DNA from: Rubripirellula reticaptiva
GTDB lineage: Bacteria > Planctomycetota > Planctomycetia > Pirellulales > Pirellulaceae
DNA: 64,000 nt
Reading direction: 5' to 3'
Assembly (NCBI RefSeq): GCF_007860175.1
Contig: NZ_SJPX01000002.1
Coordinates: forward strand, 434,001-498,000
The translations under genes were made by a program, and so were the position numbers. Each line of letters starts with the position of its first letter. The first letter of the stretch is position 1. Positions 54,538 to 64,000 of the stretch are shown here, piece after piece. The notes beneath the pieces were generated by a model. The model was given only the letters and a program-made list of their open reading frames with translations. It did not search any database and had not been told where the DNA came from.

Positions 54538-55662
54538 ATGGATCTGACTTCCGCTCCGCAAACCCACTCGACCGCCCCTGCCACCGCTCGCGATTCCGCG
54601 GCCGAAGCCCTGGACGTTCAAGAATGCTCGCAGAACCGGTCTTCGGCATCGCCGAGCCCGACCGTAGCGGTAAATGGAGCCACGTCGCCTCGCGAGTTTT
54701 TTGGGCGTTTGTATGGGCCAATCGAACAACCCCTGGCGGCTGTCGAAAATCGCATCGCTCAAGAACTGCAAAGCCCCTACGAGGCCGTTGGCGAACTGCT
54801 GCGACATGGAACCCAGCTTGGTGGCAAGCGACTGCGTCCGGCCTTGGTCCTGTTGACGGGATCCGCCTTAGGCAACGTTACGGATGATCACATCGTTCTT
54901 GGCACCGTGATTGAAATGGTCCACACCGCAACACTTATTCACGATGATGTGTTGGACGAAGCTGAAACTCGGCGGCACGTGGCGACGGTCAACGCCCAAT
55001 GGAACAACCACACCAGCATCCTTTTGGGCGACTACCTCTTCGCCCAGAGCTATCGGCTGGCCGCCACACTTTCGTCGACCACAGCATGCCAGTGGATCGG
55101 TGAAGCGGCCAGATTGGTTTGTGAAGGCGAGATGCGTCAAGTGCTTGGCCGAGACTTATTGGATATCGACGAAGACACCTATTTTGGAATGATTCGCGGC
55201 AAAACCGCTGAACTCTGCCGTGTGGCTTGCGAACTGGGAGCCCACTACAGCGGTGCCAGCGAGGACCAAGTCGCTTCGTTCGGACGCTACGGAAATGCGG
55301 TCGGAATCGCTTTCCAAATCGCAGATGATTTCCTCGACCTTTGGGGCGATGACCAAGTCGTTGGCAAGACGCTGGGCACAGACGTCGAGCAAGGCAAAAT
55401 CACGTTGCCGCTGATCCGGTTGTTGGCAACGGCAAGCGATCAGGATCGAATTCGAATCGAACGGATCTTGCGTGGCCCGGCGAAGGAACGTGTGGACGGG
55501 ATCCGCCCGTACCTGCAAGCCAGTGACGCGCGACAGTACACCGAATCCGTGGCTCAGCGGTTCCGCAGTGAAGCGATTGCCGAACTGCAATTTTTAGCGA
55601 GATCACAAGCAAAAGCGTCGCTCGTATCAATCGCGGACTTCAGCGTCGATCGTCGTTTTTAA
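54538..55662 (+). CDS. Polyprenyl diphosphate synthase (trans-isoprenyl)
   Basis: 374 residues from the ATG at 54538; a TTG at 54469 would add a low-complexity N-terminus. GGKRLRPALVLL, then the first aspartate-rich motif LIHDDVLDEAETRR (DDxxD) and the second IADDFLDLWGDD identify a head-to-tail synthase. It extends allylic diphosphates with isopentenyl diphosphate; the length of product is not predictable, probably a longer-chain quinone or lipid-carrier tail. About 70 N-terminal residues (PQTHSTAPATARDSA...) are non-conserved. Confidence 0.93.
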   Translation: MDLTSAPQTHSTAPATARDSAAEALDVQECSQNRSSASPSPTVAVNGATSPREFFGRLYGPIEQPLAAVENRIAQELQSPYEAVGELLRHGTQLGGKRLRPALVLLTGSALGNVTDDHIVLGTVIEMVHTATLIHDDVLDEAETRRHVATVNAQWNNHTSILLGDYLFAQSYRLAATLSSTTACQWIGEAARLVCEGEMRQVLGRDLLDIDEDTYFGMIRGKTAELCRVACELGAHYSGASEDQVASFGRYGNAVGIAFQIADDFLDLWGDDQVVGKTLGTDVEQGKITLPLIRLLATASDQDRIRIERILRGPAKERVDGIRPYLQASDARQYTESVAQRFRSEAIAELQFLARSQAKASLVSIADFSVDRRF

Positions 55663-55781
55663 GTATTTCGGCGAAGGAACCGTGACCTTCAGAATGAGTG
55701 ATACAAATCTGGGCCGTTACGTGGCATAATGGGCGGTGAAGTTTCCCTTCCCGCCCTTTATCTCACCCCCAACGGTCTGCC

Positions 55782-57305
<1,524 letters not shown>

Positions 57306-57323
57306 CTGAGACAGCAAGAAAAT

Positions 57324-57351
57324 CGTCGCACAGGCTTCGACCTGTGCGACG
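57324..57351. terminator. Perfect 11-bp hairpin between convergent genes
   Basis: Arms cgtcgcacagg/cctgtgcgacg with loop cttcga, 19 bp after the stop of the oxidoreductase gene. Very stable; likely a bidirectional termination or mRNA-end structure with the second hairpin next to it. Confidence 0.6.
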
Positions 57352-57364
57352 ACAGGTTCCAGTC

Positions 57365-57381
57365 CCGCAGCGGTGCTGCGG
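57365..57381. terminator. Second hairpin between the convergent genes
   Basis: Arms ccgcagc/gctgcgg with a three-base loop, 13 bp after the first hairpin and nine bp before the convergent gene's stop. Confidence 0.5.
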
Positions 57382-57390
57382 CCGACGGTA

Positions 57391-58041
57391 TTATGTCAGC
57401 GGAATTGGGCTGGCGACCAGCTCGCTCCAGCACGTGGTCAGCTCAGCCTCGGTCGGCAGCGTACCGCTGCGGTCAATCACGATCCACGGGCGAGCACGTC
57501 GAATGACGCCCTTCTCCAAAAAATCGCCGAATAATCGCAATCGCAACATGGCATCGGTCGAGTGATTGGTCGTGAACGGGCTGTCGTGCGATCCCAACAA
57601 CACCGAAACCGAATTGTGCTTTGATTTGGCGAGCGAAATTGGTGCGCAACCGGCCCCCGCGACCTCATTGTGGCCCCATTCGTCCATGGGCACAAATGAA
57701 TCAATGTCGTCGCACGTCGCTTCGACATCGATTTTGGGATGCGTGTCCAGCAAGTCCGTTTGGATCGACGTGCAGACTTCGATCACCAATCGATTGGCCG
57801 ATGAGTGAATCGGATTGAATACCAACCGCAGGGCGAATGAACCATCGCCTTGGGGATAGTTGATATGCCACTGGTCGCCACGAACGAATTGTTCGGCGGC
57901 GACGGGCAATCGGTCGTCGCCAACGCTGGCGAGCGCAACTCCGGTAAAGGAGATTCCCGAGTCTCCGCCACGAGCGTCGAAGTCCCAACTTTGACCATCG
58001 CAATGCAGTTGGGCTAAGCCCAGTTCATTGGTTGTCCACAT
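57391..58041 (-). CDS. Protein of unknown function
   Basis: 216 residues starting MWTTNELGLAQLHCDGQSWDF with no signal peptide. A mixed alpha/beta soluble protein by composition (WHINYPQGDGSFALRLVFNPI, VIEVCTSIQTDLLD, AMLRLRLFGDFLEKGVI). I do not recognise the family. It lies 84 bp upstream of peroxiredoxin's 3' side on the same strand. Confidence 0.7.
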   Translation of the reverse strand: MWTTNELGLAQLHCDGQSWDFDARGGDSGISFTGVALASVGDDRLPVAAEQFVRGDQWHINYPQGDGSFALRLVFNPIHSSANRLVIEVCTSIQTDLLDTHPKIDVEATCDDIDSFVPMDEWGHNEVAGAGCAPISLAKSKHNSVSVLLGSHDSPFTTNHSTDAMLRLRLFGDFLEKGVIRRARPWIVIDRSGTLPTEAELTTCWSELVASPIPLT

Positions 58042-58125
58042 CGTCGTCTTCGCTCGGGTGAGGGTTCGGTCGTCATATTAAAATTGGCCCGGCTAAGTTG
58101 ATGCCCGGGCGCCAACACACTCGTC

Positions 58126-58719
58126 TTACTTGGCGTATTCTGCGCCAAAGAATTCCTTGCTCTTCTCGACGTCTGGCTTGATCGTGCGGCTGCCTTCTTT
58201 CCAATTCGCTGGGCAAACTTCACCGTTCTTTTCGAAGTACTGAAGTGCCTGGACCATTCGCAGTGCTTCGTCGACGCTGCGACCGAGCGGCAGGTCGTTG
58301 ACGACTTGGTGGCGAACGACGCCGTCCTTGTCGATCAAGAACAACCCGCGAAGAGCCACCCCACCGTCAAGGAGCACGTCGTAGTCGCGTGCGATTTGCT
58401 TATTCAAGTCCGCGATCAAAGGGTACTGGGTCTTGCCGATTCCGCCCTGTTCACGCGGCGTGTTGGTCCAAGCCAAGTGAGTGAAATGGCTGTCGATCGA
58501 AACGCCCAAAATTTGGACGCCAAGATCGGCAAAGTCTTTCGCCCGGTCGCTGAACGCGATGATCTCGGTAGGGCACACGAACGTGAAGTCCAAGGGCCAG
58601 AAGAAGAGCAAAACAGGCTTGCCCTTATAATCGCTCAACGAAATGTCCTTGAACGTACCGTCGGGCATGACGGCGGTTGCTTTGAAGTCGGGAGCTTGCT
58701 GGGTCACCAGAACTGACAT
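58126..58719 (-). CDS. 2-Cys peroxiredoxin (AhpC/TSA)
   Basis: 197 residues from the ATG at 58719. The peroxidatic Cys49 lies in FTFVCPTEI, the resolving Cys169 in GEVCPANW, and the conserved Arg in LRGLFLID. It reduces hydroperoxides in the cytoplasm with electrons from thioredoxin or a similar donor. Downstream on the same strand is the unknown 216-residue gene. Confidence 0.97.
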   Translation of the reverse strand: MSVLVTQQAPDFKATAVMPDGTFKDISLSDYKGKPVLLFFWPLDFTFVCPTEIIAFSDRAKDFADLGVQILGVSIDSHFTHLAWTNTPREQGGIGKTQYPLIADLNKQIARDYDVLLDGGVALRGLFLIDKDGVVRHQVVNDLPLGRSVDEALRMVQALQYFEKNGEVCPANWKEGSRTIKPDVEKSKEFFGAEYAK

Positions 58720-58882
58720 GGCTATATCTCTTGCGTTTTTGTTGTTGTAAATCGGCCAAAACGTATGAAACGACACTATTGGACGAAGCGAGCTTTTCGA
58801 CAACCCGTCCTCAGGATCGAGGCCGTTTTTTTCGCAAAACCTCTCGTGATTTGCCGGTCCACCACTTTATTGGATCCATTTT

Positions 58883-60412
58883 TCACCGAATCAATGCATT
58901 CGGATCAATCAGGTTCTCTTCCCAATAAAATCCATCTTCCCGCTCTTCTAAGACACGGTGCGCACTTCCTCTTGCTAACGCTCGCTGGTCCTTCGGCAAC
59001 CAAGCCGCCAAACGATCCGCGGTGTTTCGATGCTGTTCCGAGGCAGCATCCCCCGCCATCAAGTTATGGAACTCATCCGGATCGCTCGTGAGATCGTAAA
59101 GTTCTTCGCTGCCGTCGGCGTAGACGACATACCGCCAACGATTGTCGCACACCGAATGGTTTCCCACGTTATGCGTACAAATCGCCGGACGCTGGCGGAC
59201 AGCAGTAGGCGACTGGATTTGACGGCGCAGACTGAGCCCCTCCAATCCAGGTGCCTGAGGCAATCCGGCCAATTCCGAAAGCGTGGGATAGATGTCCAGC
59301 AATTCGGCGGGCTGGCTGCAACGGAGGCCGCCATCGATGCCTGGTCCTGCGAAAATGAGCGGCACGCGAGTCGATCGCGCCCACAGACTGTTCTTTCCCG
59401 AGATCCCTTTTTCGCCAAGATGATATCCATGATCGCTCCACAACACGACAATCGTGTTGTCGGCATAAGGAGATTTTTCCAGAGCATCAAGCACTCGCCC
59501 CACTTGGCTGTCGACGAAACTAACGCATGCCAAGTATGACCGCACCAACGGGCGAAGCTGGTTATTCTCTTTCAACCAACTCGTTCGAGGCTCTGGCAGT
59601 TCCCAGTGAACGAACCAGGACGCCAGCGGTGTATCATCGCGGTCATCCGCCAACATCGGCGGCATCACTAACGACTCGTCGGGATACATGTCGAACCACT
59701 TCTGAGTTGCAAAGCACGGCACGTGTGGCAGAAAGAAACCGACCGATAAAAAGAACGGCTGCTCGGCTGGCGCGGTCGCCATGGTTTCAATTTGGTCGAC
59801 AGCCCACGAAGCCACCTTCCAGTCGCCTTTGTCTTCATCACGATGATCGAAAGTGCCCCAGTCCATCAGCGGATGGTTACCACCCGGCGTTGGTGGGATC
59901 AACTTGCTTGGCGGCTTCGCACCGACACTCGCGTTAAGCCCCCAAACATCGCATTCGTTCTGGGCACCTTTTCCGCGACCGTAGCCACCATGATAGATTT
60001 TGCCGCCAATTAGCGTTCGATATCCATGGTCGTGAAAATGCTGTGGCAACATCCGAATGTCCGCAAATTCGGGCGAATCGCGAATCCACGGTGACAGACC
60101 GTAAACACCGGTCGATGTGGGACGTCGTCCTGTCATCAGCGACGTGCGACTGGGATTGCAAAGCGGCGCCTGACAATGCGCGTTGGTAAACGTGATCCCT
60201 CGCTGGGCCAATCGCTGCATGGCGGGTGTCTGCACCTGGGGATGCCCACCGAGCGGTTCGACCCAATCATTCAGATCGTCAATGGCGATCATCAAGATGT
60301 TTGGGCGATTGGCTTGACCCATCGCCGGGAAAATTGGCATCCCGGCAAAGACGATCAACGCGGCGGAACGAATGATCGTCAAGAACAGGGGCCGTGATGC
60401 AATGGGTTGCAT
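58883..60412 (-). CDS. Type I sulfatase
   Basis: 509 residues from the ATG at 60412 (MQPIASRPLFLTIIRSAALIV signal); in-frame starts at 60439, 60454 and 60481 are possible. Sulfatase fold: NILMIAIDDLNDW with metal-binding Asp-Asp near residue 45, then the formylglycine site CNPSR at Cys85 followed by TSLMTGRRP. WSDHGYHLGEKG supplies the second metal site (DHG). The formylglycine-type motif indicates an active sulfatase that removes sulfate from sulfated polysaccharides; the pattern resembles iduronate-2-sulfatase-like enzymes. Needs a formylglycine-generating enzyme, not seen here. Confidence 0.95.
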   Translation of the reverse strand: MQPIASRPLFLTIIRSAALIVFAGMPIFPAMGQANRPNILMIAIDDLNDWVEPLGGHPQVQTPAMQRLAQRGITFTNAHCQAPLCNPSRTSLMTGRRPTSTGVYGLSPWIRDSPEFADIRMLPQHFHDHGYRTLIGGKIYHGGYGRGKGAQNECDVWGLNASVGAKPPSKLIPPTPGGNHPLMDWGTFDHRDEDKGDWKVASWAVDQIETMATAPAEQPFFLSVGFFLPHVPCFATQKWFDMYPDESLVMPPMLADDRDDTPLASWFVHWELPEPRTSWLKENNQLRPLVRSYLACVSFVDSQVGRVLDALEKSPYADNTIVVLWSDHGYHLGEKGISGKNSLWARSTRVPLIFAGPGIDGGLRCSQPAELLDIYPTLSELAGLPQAPGLEGLSLRRQIQSPTAVRQRPAICTHNVGNHSVCDNRWRYVVYADGSEELYDLTSDPDEFHNLMAGDAASEQHRNTADRLAAWLPKDQRALARGSAHRVLEEREDGFYWEENLIDPNALIR

Positions 60413-60716
60413 CGGAGATTCGAAGGGAGTTGAGGTCATCGGTATGGTGGGCATCGAGGCAGGCGGGCGGGGAACAATCAATCAGACATCTTCCCAATTG
60501 TAGGGTTTCGCCGAACCACCTGCACAATCCCACCAATCGACATGACCGTTTCATATTATCGCGTCCAGGGGGTGCTTCGGCGTAACCCACCGAGACCATC
60601 CGGCGCCGGCGTTCACTTTGGCGTACGTTTTTGCGATGCCTTGGGTGTTTTGCGACGACAAAACGGTTTGTTGATCGCGTTCCCACCTTGAATTTTGCCC
60701 GCACGAAACCTATTCC
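60413..60716. other. Intergenic region between sulfatase and polysaccharide deacetylase
   Basis: 304 bp between divergent genes; promoters expected. The first 69 bases are in frame with the sulfatase and could be part of a longer N-terminus. No other gene seen. Confidence 0.5.
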
Positions 60717-61616
60717 ATGCGATCGATCAAGCTGGCCGCCCTGAACGCTGTCACCTCTCTGACGCTGCCGTCGCGACGCGCCAGATTACGCCAAGCTGCA
60801 AATAAGGGCACGGCTCCGATCTCGGTTTCGTTCTACCACCGCGTTGCTGACACCAGCCCAAACGACTGGACCATCAGCCAACAGAAGTTTCGCCAGCACA
60901 TTGACTACTGCCAGGCGAATTTTGAAATGATCGGCCTGGACGAAGTTCAACGTCGGGTCCGGTTCAACGACTCGCGAACCGCTGCTTTGTCGATCACCTT
61001 CGATGACGGCTACCGCGACAATTGCGATTTCGCGATCCCGCTGCTACTCGAACGCGGCATCCCTTGTACCTATTTTGTGACCACGTGCAACATCCAAGGC
61101 CAAAAACCGTTCGAACACGACGTGCTTCATGGCGATCCGTTGCCACTGAACACAGTGAAACAAATCCGAGAGATGTCAGATGCTGGTATCGAAATTGGCT
61201 GCCACACTCGTCACCACGTTGATTTTTCGAAGGTCCACGACCCAGCCATCGTTCGCGATGAAATCGTTCATGCGAAAAGCGACTTAGAACAAATCACTGG
61301 CCGAGAGGTTCGTTACTTTGCATTCCCGTTTGGCATGCCCGCTCAATTGACGCAGGCAGCAATCGAAGTCATTGACGAAGCGGGATTCGATGGATTCTGC
61401 AGTGCCTACGGCGCTTACAACTTGGCCGGTCGCGACTGGTTTCACATCCGACGATTTCACGGTGACCCCGAATTCGTTCGGCTGAAGAATTGGCTAAGCA
61501 TTGATCCGCGGAAAGTTCGCCAAGAGCCCGAAGTCCGATACTTCTTTCCACCAGCGATATCGTTCCAGGAAACGTTTCCCATGATCGGTCGCCCGGCACC
61601 GACGATGGCGCACTAA
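60717..61616 (+). CDS. Polysaccharide deacetylase family protein
   Basis: 299 residues. NodB-fold carbohydrate esterase 4: SFYHRV start, TFDDGYRDNCD with metal Asp residues at 96-97, and the histidine pair HTRHH at 163-167, then FAFPFGMP and a Asp/Gly-rich FGSAYG-like end. It probably removes acetyl groups from a cell-surface or exopolysaccharide. It stands 69 bp upstream of a GT4 gene on the same strand, so both may belong to glycan synthesis. Confidence 0.93.
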   Translation: MRSIKLAALNAVTSLTLPSRRARLRQAANKGTAPISVSFYHRVADTSPNDWTISQQKFRQHIDYCQANFEMIGLDEVQRRVRFNDSRTAALSITFDDGYRDNCDFAIPLLLERGIPCTYFVTTCNIQGQKPFEHDVLHGDPLPLNTVKQIREMSDAGIEIGCHTRHHVDFSKVHDPAIVRDEIVHAKSDLEQITGREVRYFAFPFGMPAQLTQAAIEVIDEAGFDGFCSAYGAYNLAGRDWFHIRRFHGDPEFVRLKNWLSIDPRKVRQEPEVRYFFPPAISFQETFPMIGRPAPTMAH

Positions 61617-61685
61617 CGCCAACTTCCCAAAACCTTTCAATTCATTTGCTCGGACATCACCGGGCCTCCCCACGCTTGAATCAAC

Positions 61686-62915
61686 ATGCTGCTTGCACGA
61701 AATCGACCTTGGCGAAACGTCCCCAAACGAAGCGAGGCCGGTCCGCTTCGATGCGTCTTTATCATCACCAGCATGCCGGTTGGCGGCGCCGAAACTCTGC
61801 TCGTCAACATGATGCGGAAGATGAATCCTAGCGTGATTCGTCCGCAGGTCATTTGTCTGAAAGAACCCGGTCCCTTGGGCGAATCGATTGCTGACGAGTT
61901 TCCGGTTCACAGCAATCTGTTGTCTGGAAAATTCGATCTCAGGATCCTGCCTCGACTAGCCAAGCTACTGCATCGGATCCGTGCCGACGTGGTGGTTACT
62001 GTCGGTGCAGGCGACAAAATGTTCTGGGGACGATTGGCGGCTCACGTCGCAGGCGTTCCAGTGATCACATCAGCACTCCATTCAACCGGGTGGCCAGATG
62101 GCGTTGGCAAGCTGAACCGAACGTTGACTGGCGTGACCGATGGTTTCATCGCTGTCGCAGACTCGCATGGAGAGTTCTTGCATGAATTCGAGCGATTTCC
62201 TAAGTCAAAAGTCCATGTGATTCGTAACGGCGTCGATTGCACACGATTCGCTCCCGATGCGAAAGCGCGCGAAGAGGTACGACGCGAACTTGGACTTGCA
62301 GCGGAGACGCCGCTGCTAGGAATCGTGGCCGCGCTACGAAGCGAAAAGAACCACAGCATGCTGGTACGCGTCGCCGCCAAGGTTCGCGGCACACACCCTG
62401 ACGCTCACTGGCTGATTGTCGGTGATGGTCCCGAACGCCCCGGCATCGAGTCGCTGGCAAAGGAGCTCGAGATCGCGGATCGAATTCACATGCTGGGAAC
62501 ACGTCACGACACGCCACGTTTGGTTGCGGCGCTTGACATCTTTACGCTGTGTTCACTCAATGAAGCATCTCCAGTTTCGATTCTAGAAGCACTCGCGTGC
62601 GAGGTTCCCGTCATCGCGACCGATGTCGGATCGATTAAGGAATCGGTCATCAACGCCGAAACGGGATGGATGGTTGAATCCGAAGATTTGGACGCGATGG
62701 TCGACCAAGTCAACCAACTGTTGTCCCGTCCAAGCGAGCGGCAAGCAATGGGAGCGGCTGGCCGCGCATTGGTCCAACAAACCGGTTCGCTCGATTCGAT
62801 GGTCGCAGGATACACGCAATTGGCGATCGAACTCTACGATGCTCGCGTTCGCCAAGCAGCAAGCGCGAAAGTGATTGCCGAAGAGCGTGTCTTGAACGTG
62901 AAATCTCAGGCCTAA
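61686..62915 (+). CDS. GT4-family glycosyltransferase
   Basis: 409 residues. GT-B fold glycosyltransferase: IITSMPVGGAETLLVNMMRKM at the N-terminal side and VGDGPERPGIESLAKELEIADRI at the start of the donor domain, then the EX7E motif in LNEASPVSILEALACEVPVIATD. Uses a nucleotide-sugar donor and builds a surface polysaccharide or glycolipid. The stop codon lies within a hairpin that ends the transcript. Cotranscription with the deacetylase 69 bp upstream is likely. Confidence 0.95.
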   Translation: MLLARNRPWRNVPKRSEAGPLRCVFIITSMPVGGAETLLVNMMRKMNPSVIRPQVICLKEPGPLGESIADEFPVHSNLLSGKFDLRILPRLAKLLHRIRADVVVTVGAGDKMFWGRLAAHVAGVPVITSALHSTGWPDGVGKLNRTLTGVTDGFIAVADSHGEFLHEFERFPKSKVHVIRNGVDCTRFAPDAKAREEVRRELGLAAETPLLGIVAALRSEKNHSMLVRVAAKVRGTHPDAHWLIVGDGPERPGIESLAKELEIADRIHMLGTRHDTPRLVAALDIFTLCSLNEASPVSILEALACEVPVIATDVGSIKESVINAETGWMVESEDLDAMVDQVNQLLSRPSERQAMGAAGRALVQQTGSLDSMVAGYTQLAIELYDARVRQAASAKVIAEERVLNVKSQA

Positions 62916-62930
62916 CAACCCAGGCCTGAG
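62905..62930. terminator. Hairpin enclosing the glycosyltransferase stop codon
   Basis: Arms ctcaggcct/aggcctgag (9 bp, perfect) with an eight-base loop; the TAA stop begins at the last base of the first arm. A second short hairpin (caggaa/ttcctg) at 62944-62957 follows. They separate the convergent glycosyltransferase and SOD genes. Confidence 0.55.
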
Positions 62931-63002
62931 GTTCCCCTGATACCAGGAATCTTCCTGATATACGCCCTCATTCGAACTTATTCGAGACGCGACGTCGCCG
63001 AA

Positions 63003-63626
63003 CTACTTAGCGGCAGCGAATCGTGCAGCGACAGCATCCCAATCGACCACGTCCCAGAATGCCGTGACATAGTCAGGACGACGGTTTTGGTAGTTCAGGT
63101 AGTAAGCGTGCTCCCAAACGTCCAAGCCCAACACAGGCGTTCCGCCGATACCGGCAACTGCAGCGCCCATCAGCGGACTGTCTTGGTTAGCGGTGCTGCC
63201 AACCTTCAACGTGCCGCCTTCGACATACAACCAAGCCCAGCCGCTTCCAAAACGAGTTGCGGCAGCGGTTGCGAACAGTTCTTTCATCTTGTCGAGCGAT
63301 CCAAATGCCGAATCGATCGCAGCGGCCAAGTCGCCCGATGGAGCGCCGCCCTTGCCGGGGCCCATCACGGTCCAGAACAACGAGTGGTTTGCGTGACCAC
63401 CGCCATTGTTGCGAACGGCACCTTTCTTGTCATCCGGAACCGATCCCATGTCGGAGATCAGTTCTTCGATCGACTTGCTTTCCAGCGGCGAGCCGCTGAT
63501 CGCATCGTTGACTTTGGTGATGTACGCCTGATGGTGCTTGGTGTGGTGAATTTCCATCGTCTTAGCGTCAATACTTGGCTCGAGAGCGTTGTACGCGTAA
63601 GGCAGTTGGGGCAGTGTATAGGCCAT
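63003..63626 (-). CDS. sod: Fe/Mn superoxide dismutase
   Basis: 207 residues from the ATG at 63626; a long in-frame extension upstream lacks homology. The metal ligands are His27, His81, Asp169 and His173, in the expected spacing ([26 protein letters not shown]). It disproportionates superoxide in the cytoplasm. The metal (Fe or Mn) cannot be fixed by eye. Convergent with the glycosyltransferase gene. Confidence 0.97.
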   Translation of the reverse strand: MAYTLPQLPYAYNALEPSIDAKTMEIHHTKHHQAYITKVNDAISGSPLESKSIEELISDMGSVPDDKKGAVRNNGGGHANHSLFWTVMGPGKGGAPSGDLAAAIDSAFGSLDKMKELFATAAATRFGSGWAWLYVEGGTLKVGSTANQDSPLMGAAVAGIGGTPVLGLDVWEHAYYLNYQNRRPDYVTAFWDVVDWDAVAARFAAAK

Positions 63627-63821
63627 GGCCGAGAACTCTTGGGTTAGGACAGTTGAGCAGAGTTGTGCTGAGGATTCAGCACCGGCATTTTCTGTGCCGA
63701 CTCTCTTAGTGTCCAGTACAGTAGCCCGCCGTCCAGCCCCCAAGCCTTGACGCCTACAATCCCGCGACAAAAGCAACCCGATCGTGAGGCTATCGTGATT
63801 TAGCCCAACCAGACCGCGTAT

Positions 63822-64000
63822 TTAGCTAAGGTCCGACCGTTTCAGTTCGCCCATCAAGTAGCTTCGCAGACTGTTGATGACTTGCGAAAAACAGATCGCG
63901 ACTTCTTGTCCGCGTCGATCGCGGTTTCGAATCGGCTGCAATTGAGCATGGACATTGGTGCGAATGCGTCCACGTCGTGCCGAGGATTCTTCGCGTCCTT
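63822..64000 (-). CDS. C-terminal end of an unknown protein (cut by window edge)
   Basis: A minus-strand frame is open from the window edge to a TAA at 63822-63824 and gives about 58 residues rich in Arg and Gln (RRGRIRTNVHAQLQPIRNRD, VINSLRSYLMGELKR). The ending looks like a real protein end, but the family cannot be recognised from this piece. Confidence 0.45.
   Translation of the reverse strand, partial: GREESSARRGRIRTNVHAQLQPIRNRDRRGQEVAICFSQVINSLRSYLMGELKRSDLS

Overview
The window looks like a chromosome segment of a marine planctomycete of the Rhodopirellula/Pirellulaceae type. Support comes from the gene content: paired DUF1501 and PSCyt1-DUF1549-DUF1553 proteins, a DUF1559 prepilin-like protein, a sulfatase, twin-arginine Gfo/Idh/MocA oxidoreductases, DUF1080 proteins, a Ser/Thr kinase with a polytopic tail, trypsin-like proteases with unusual architectures, and H4MPT/methanofuran-type C1 genes. 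GC content is moderately high, intergenic spacing is loose, and clear Shine-Dalgarno sequences are few. I saw no tRNA, rRNA, CRISPR array, transposase or prophage.

Layout. 1-4 kb: a truncated metallo-beta-lactamase-fold hydrolase, an NAD-binding SDR protein, then a PDZ serine protease followed by a degenerate paralogue whose PDZ domain sits inside the protease domain. 4-7.4 kb: a minus-strand operon metG, alpha/beta hydrolase, GNAT. 7.7-11.8 kb: a thioredoxin-trypsin fusion, an SMP-30-like lactonase and a membrane Ser/Thr kinase. 11.9-17.7 kb: one giant polytopic membrane protein of about 1,935 residues. 18.1-29.8 kb: a carbohydrate/surface block (DUF1501, PSCyt1/DUF1553, Tat oxidoreductase, FAD oxidoreductase, YbhE-type lactonase, rhamnogalacturonan acetylesterase-like SGNH protein, DUF1080 protein). 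30-33 kb: an exported unknown, a DUF1559 protein, a NUDIX hydrolase. 33.3-36.5 kb: a BamA-like system encoded as two coupled genes, a five-POTRA protein and a separate lipobox-bearing beta-barrel. 37.4-41.1 kb: lipid kinase, kdsA and a lipoprotein. 41.1-48.8 kb: a long minus-strand array sufR-sufC-sufB-sufD-sufT followed by three genes resembling methanofuran biosynthesis enzymes MfnD, MfnF and MfnE. 49-53.5 kb: an archaeal-type glucose dehydrogenase, a DHQ-synthase-like cyclase coupled to an esterase, and an aldo/keto reductase. 53.6-64 kb: a secreted Gly-rich protein, a polyprenyl diphosphate synthase, another Gfo/Idh/MocA oxidoreductase, an unknown, a peroxiredoxin, a sulfatase, a polysaccharide deacetylase, a GT4 glycosyltransferase, a superoxide dismutase and a truncated C-terminus.

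How parts fit together: the Suf proteins build Fe-S clusters, and the adjacent Mfn-like genes would make the furan cofactor carrying formyl groups in H4MPT-linked C1 metabolism, whose formylmethanofuran dehydrogenase-type complexes use metal centres. The split BamA, kdsA, lipid kinase, deacetylase and glycosyltransferase point to an outer membrane with LPS. The sulfatase, acetylesterase, lactonases and dehydrogenases fit degradation of sulfated or pectin-like polysaccharides. The strongest candidates for something unusual are the suf-mfn array, the split BamA and the PDZ-inserted pseudoprotease. All family assignments come from reading motifs by eye; no database search was run.
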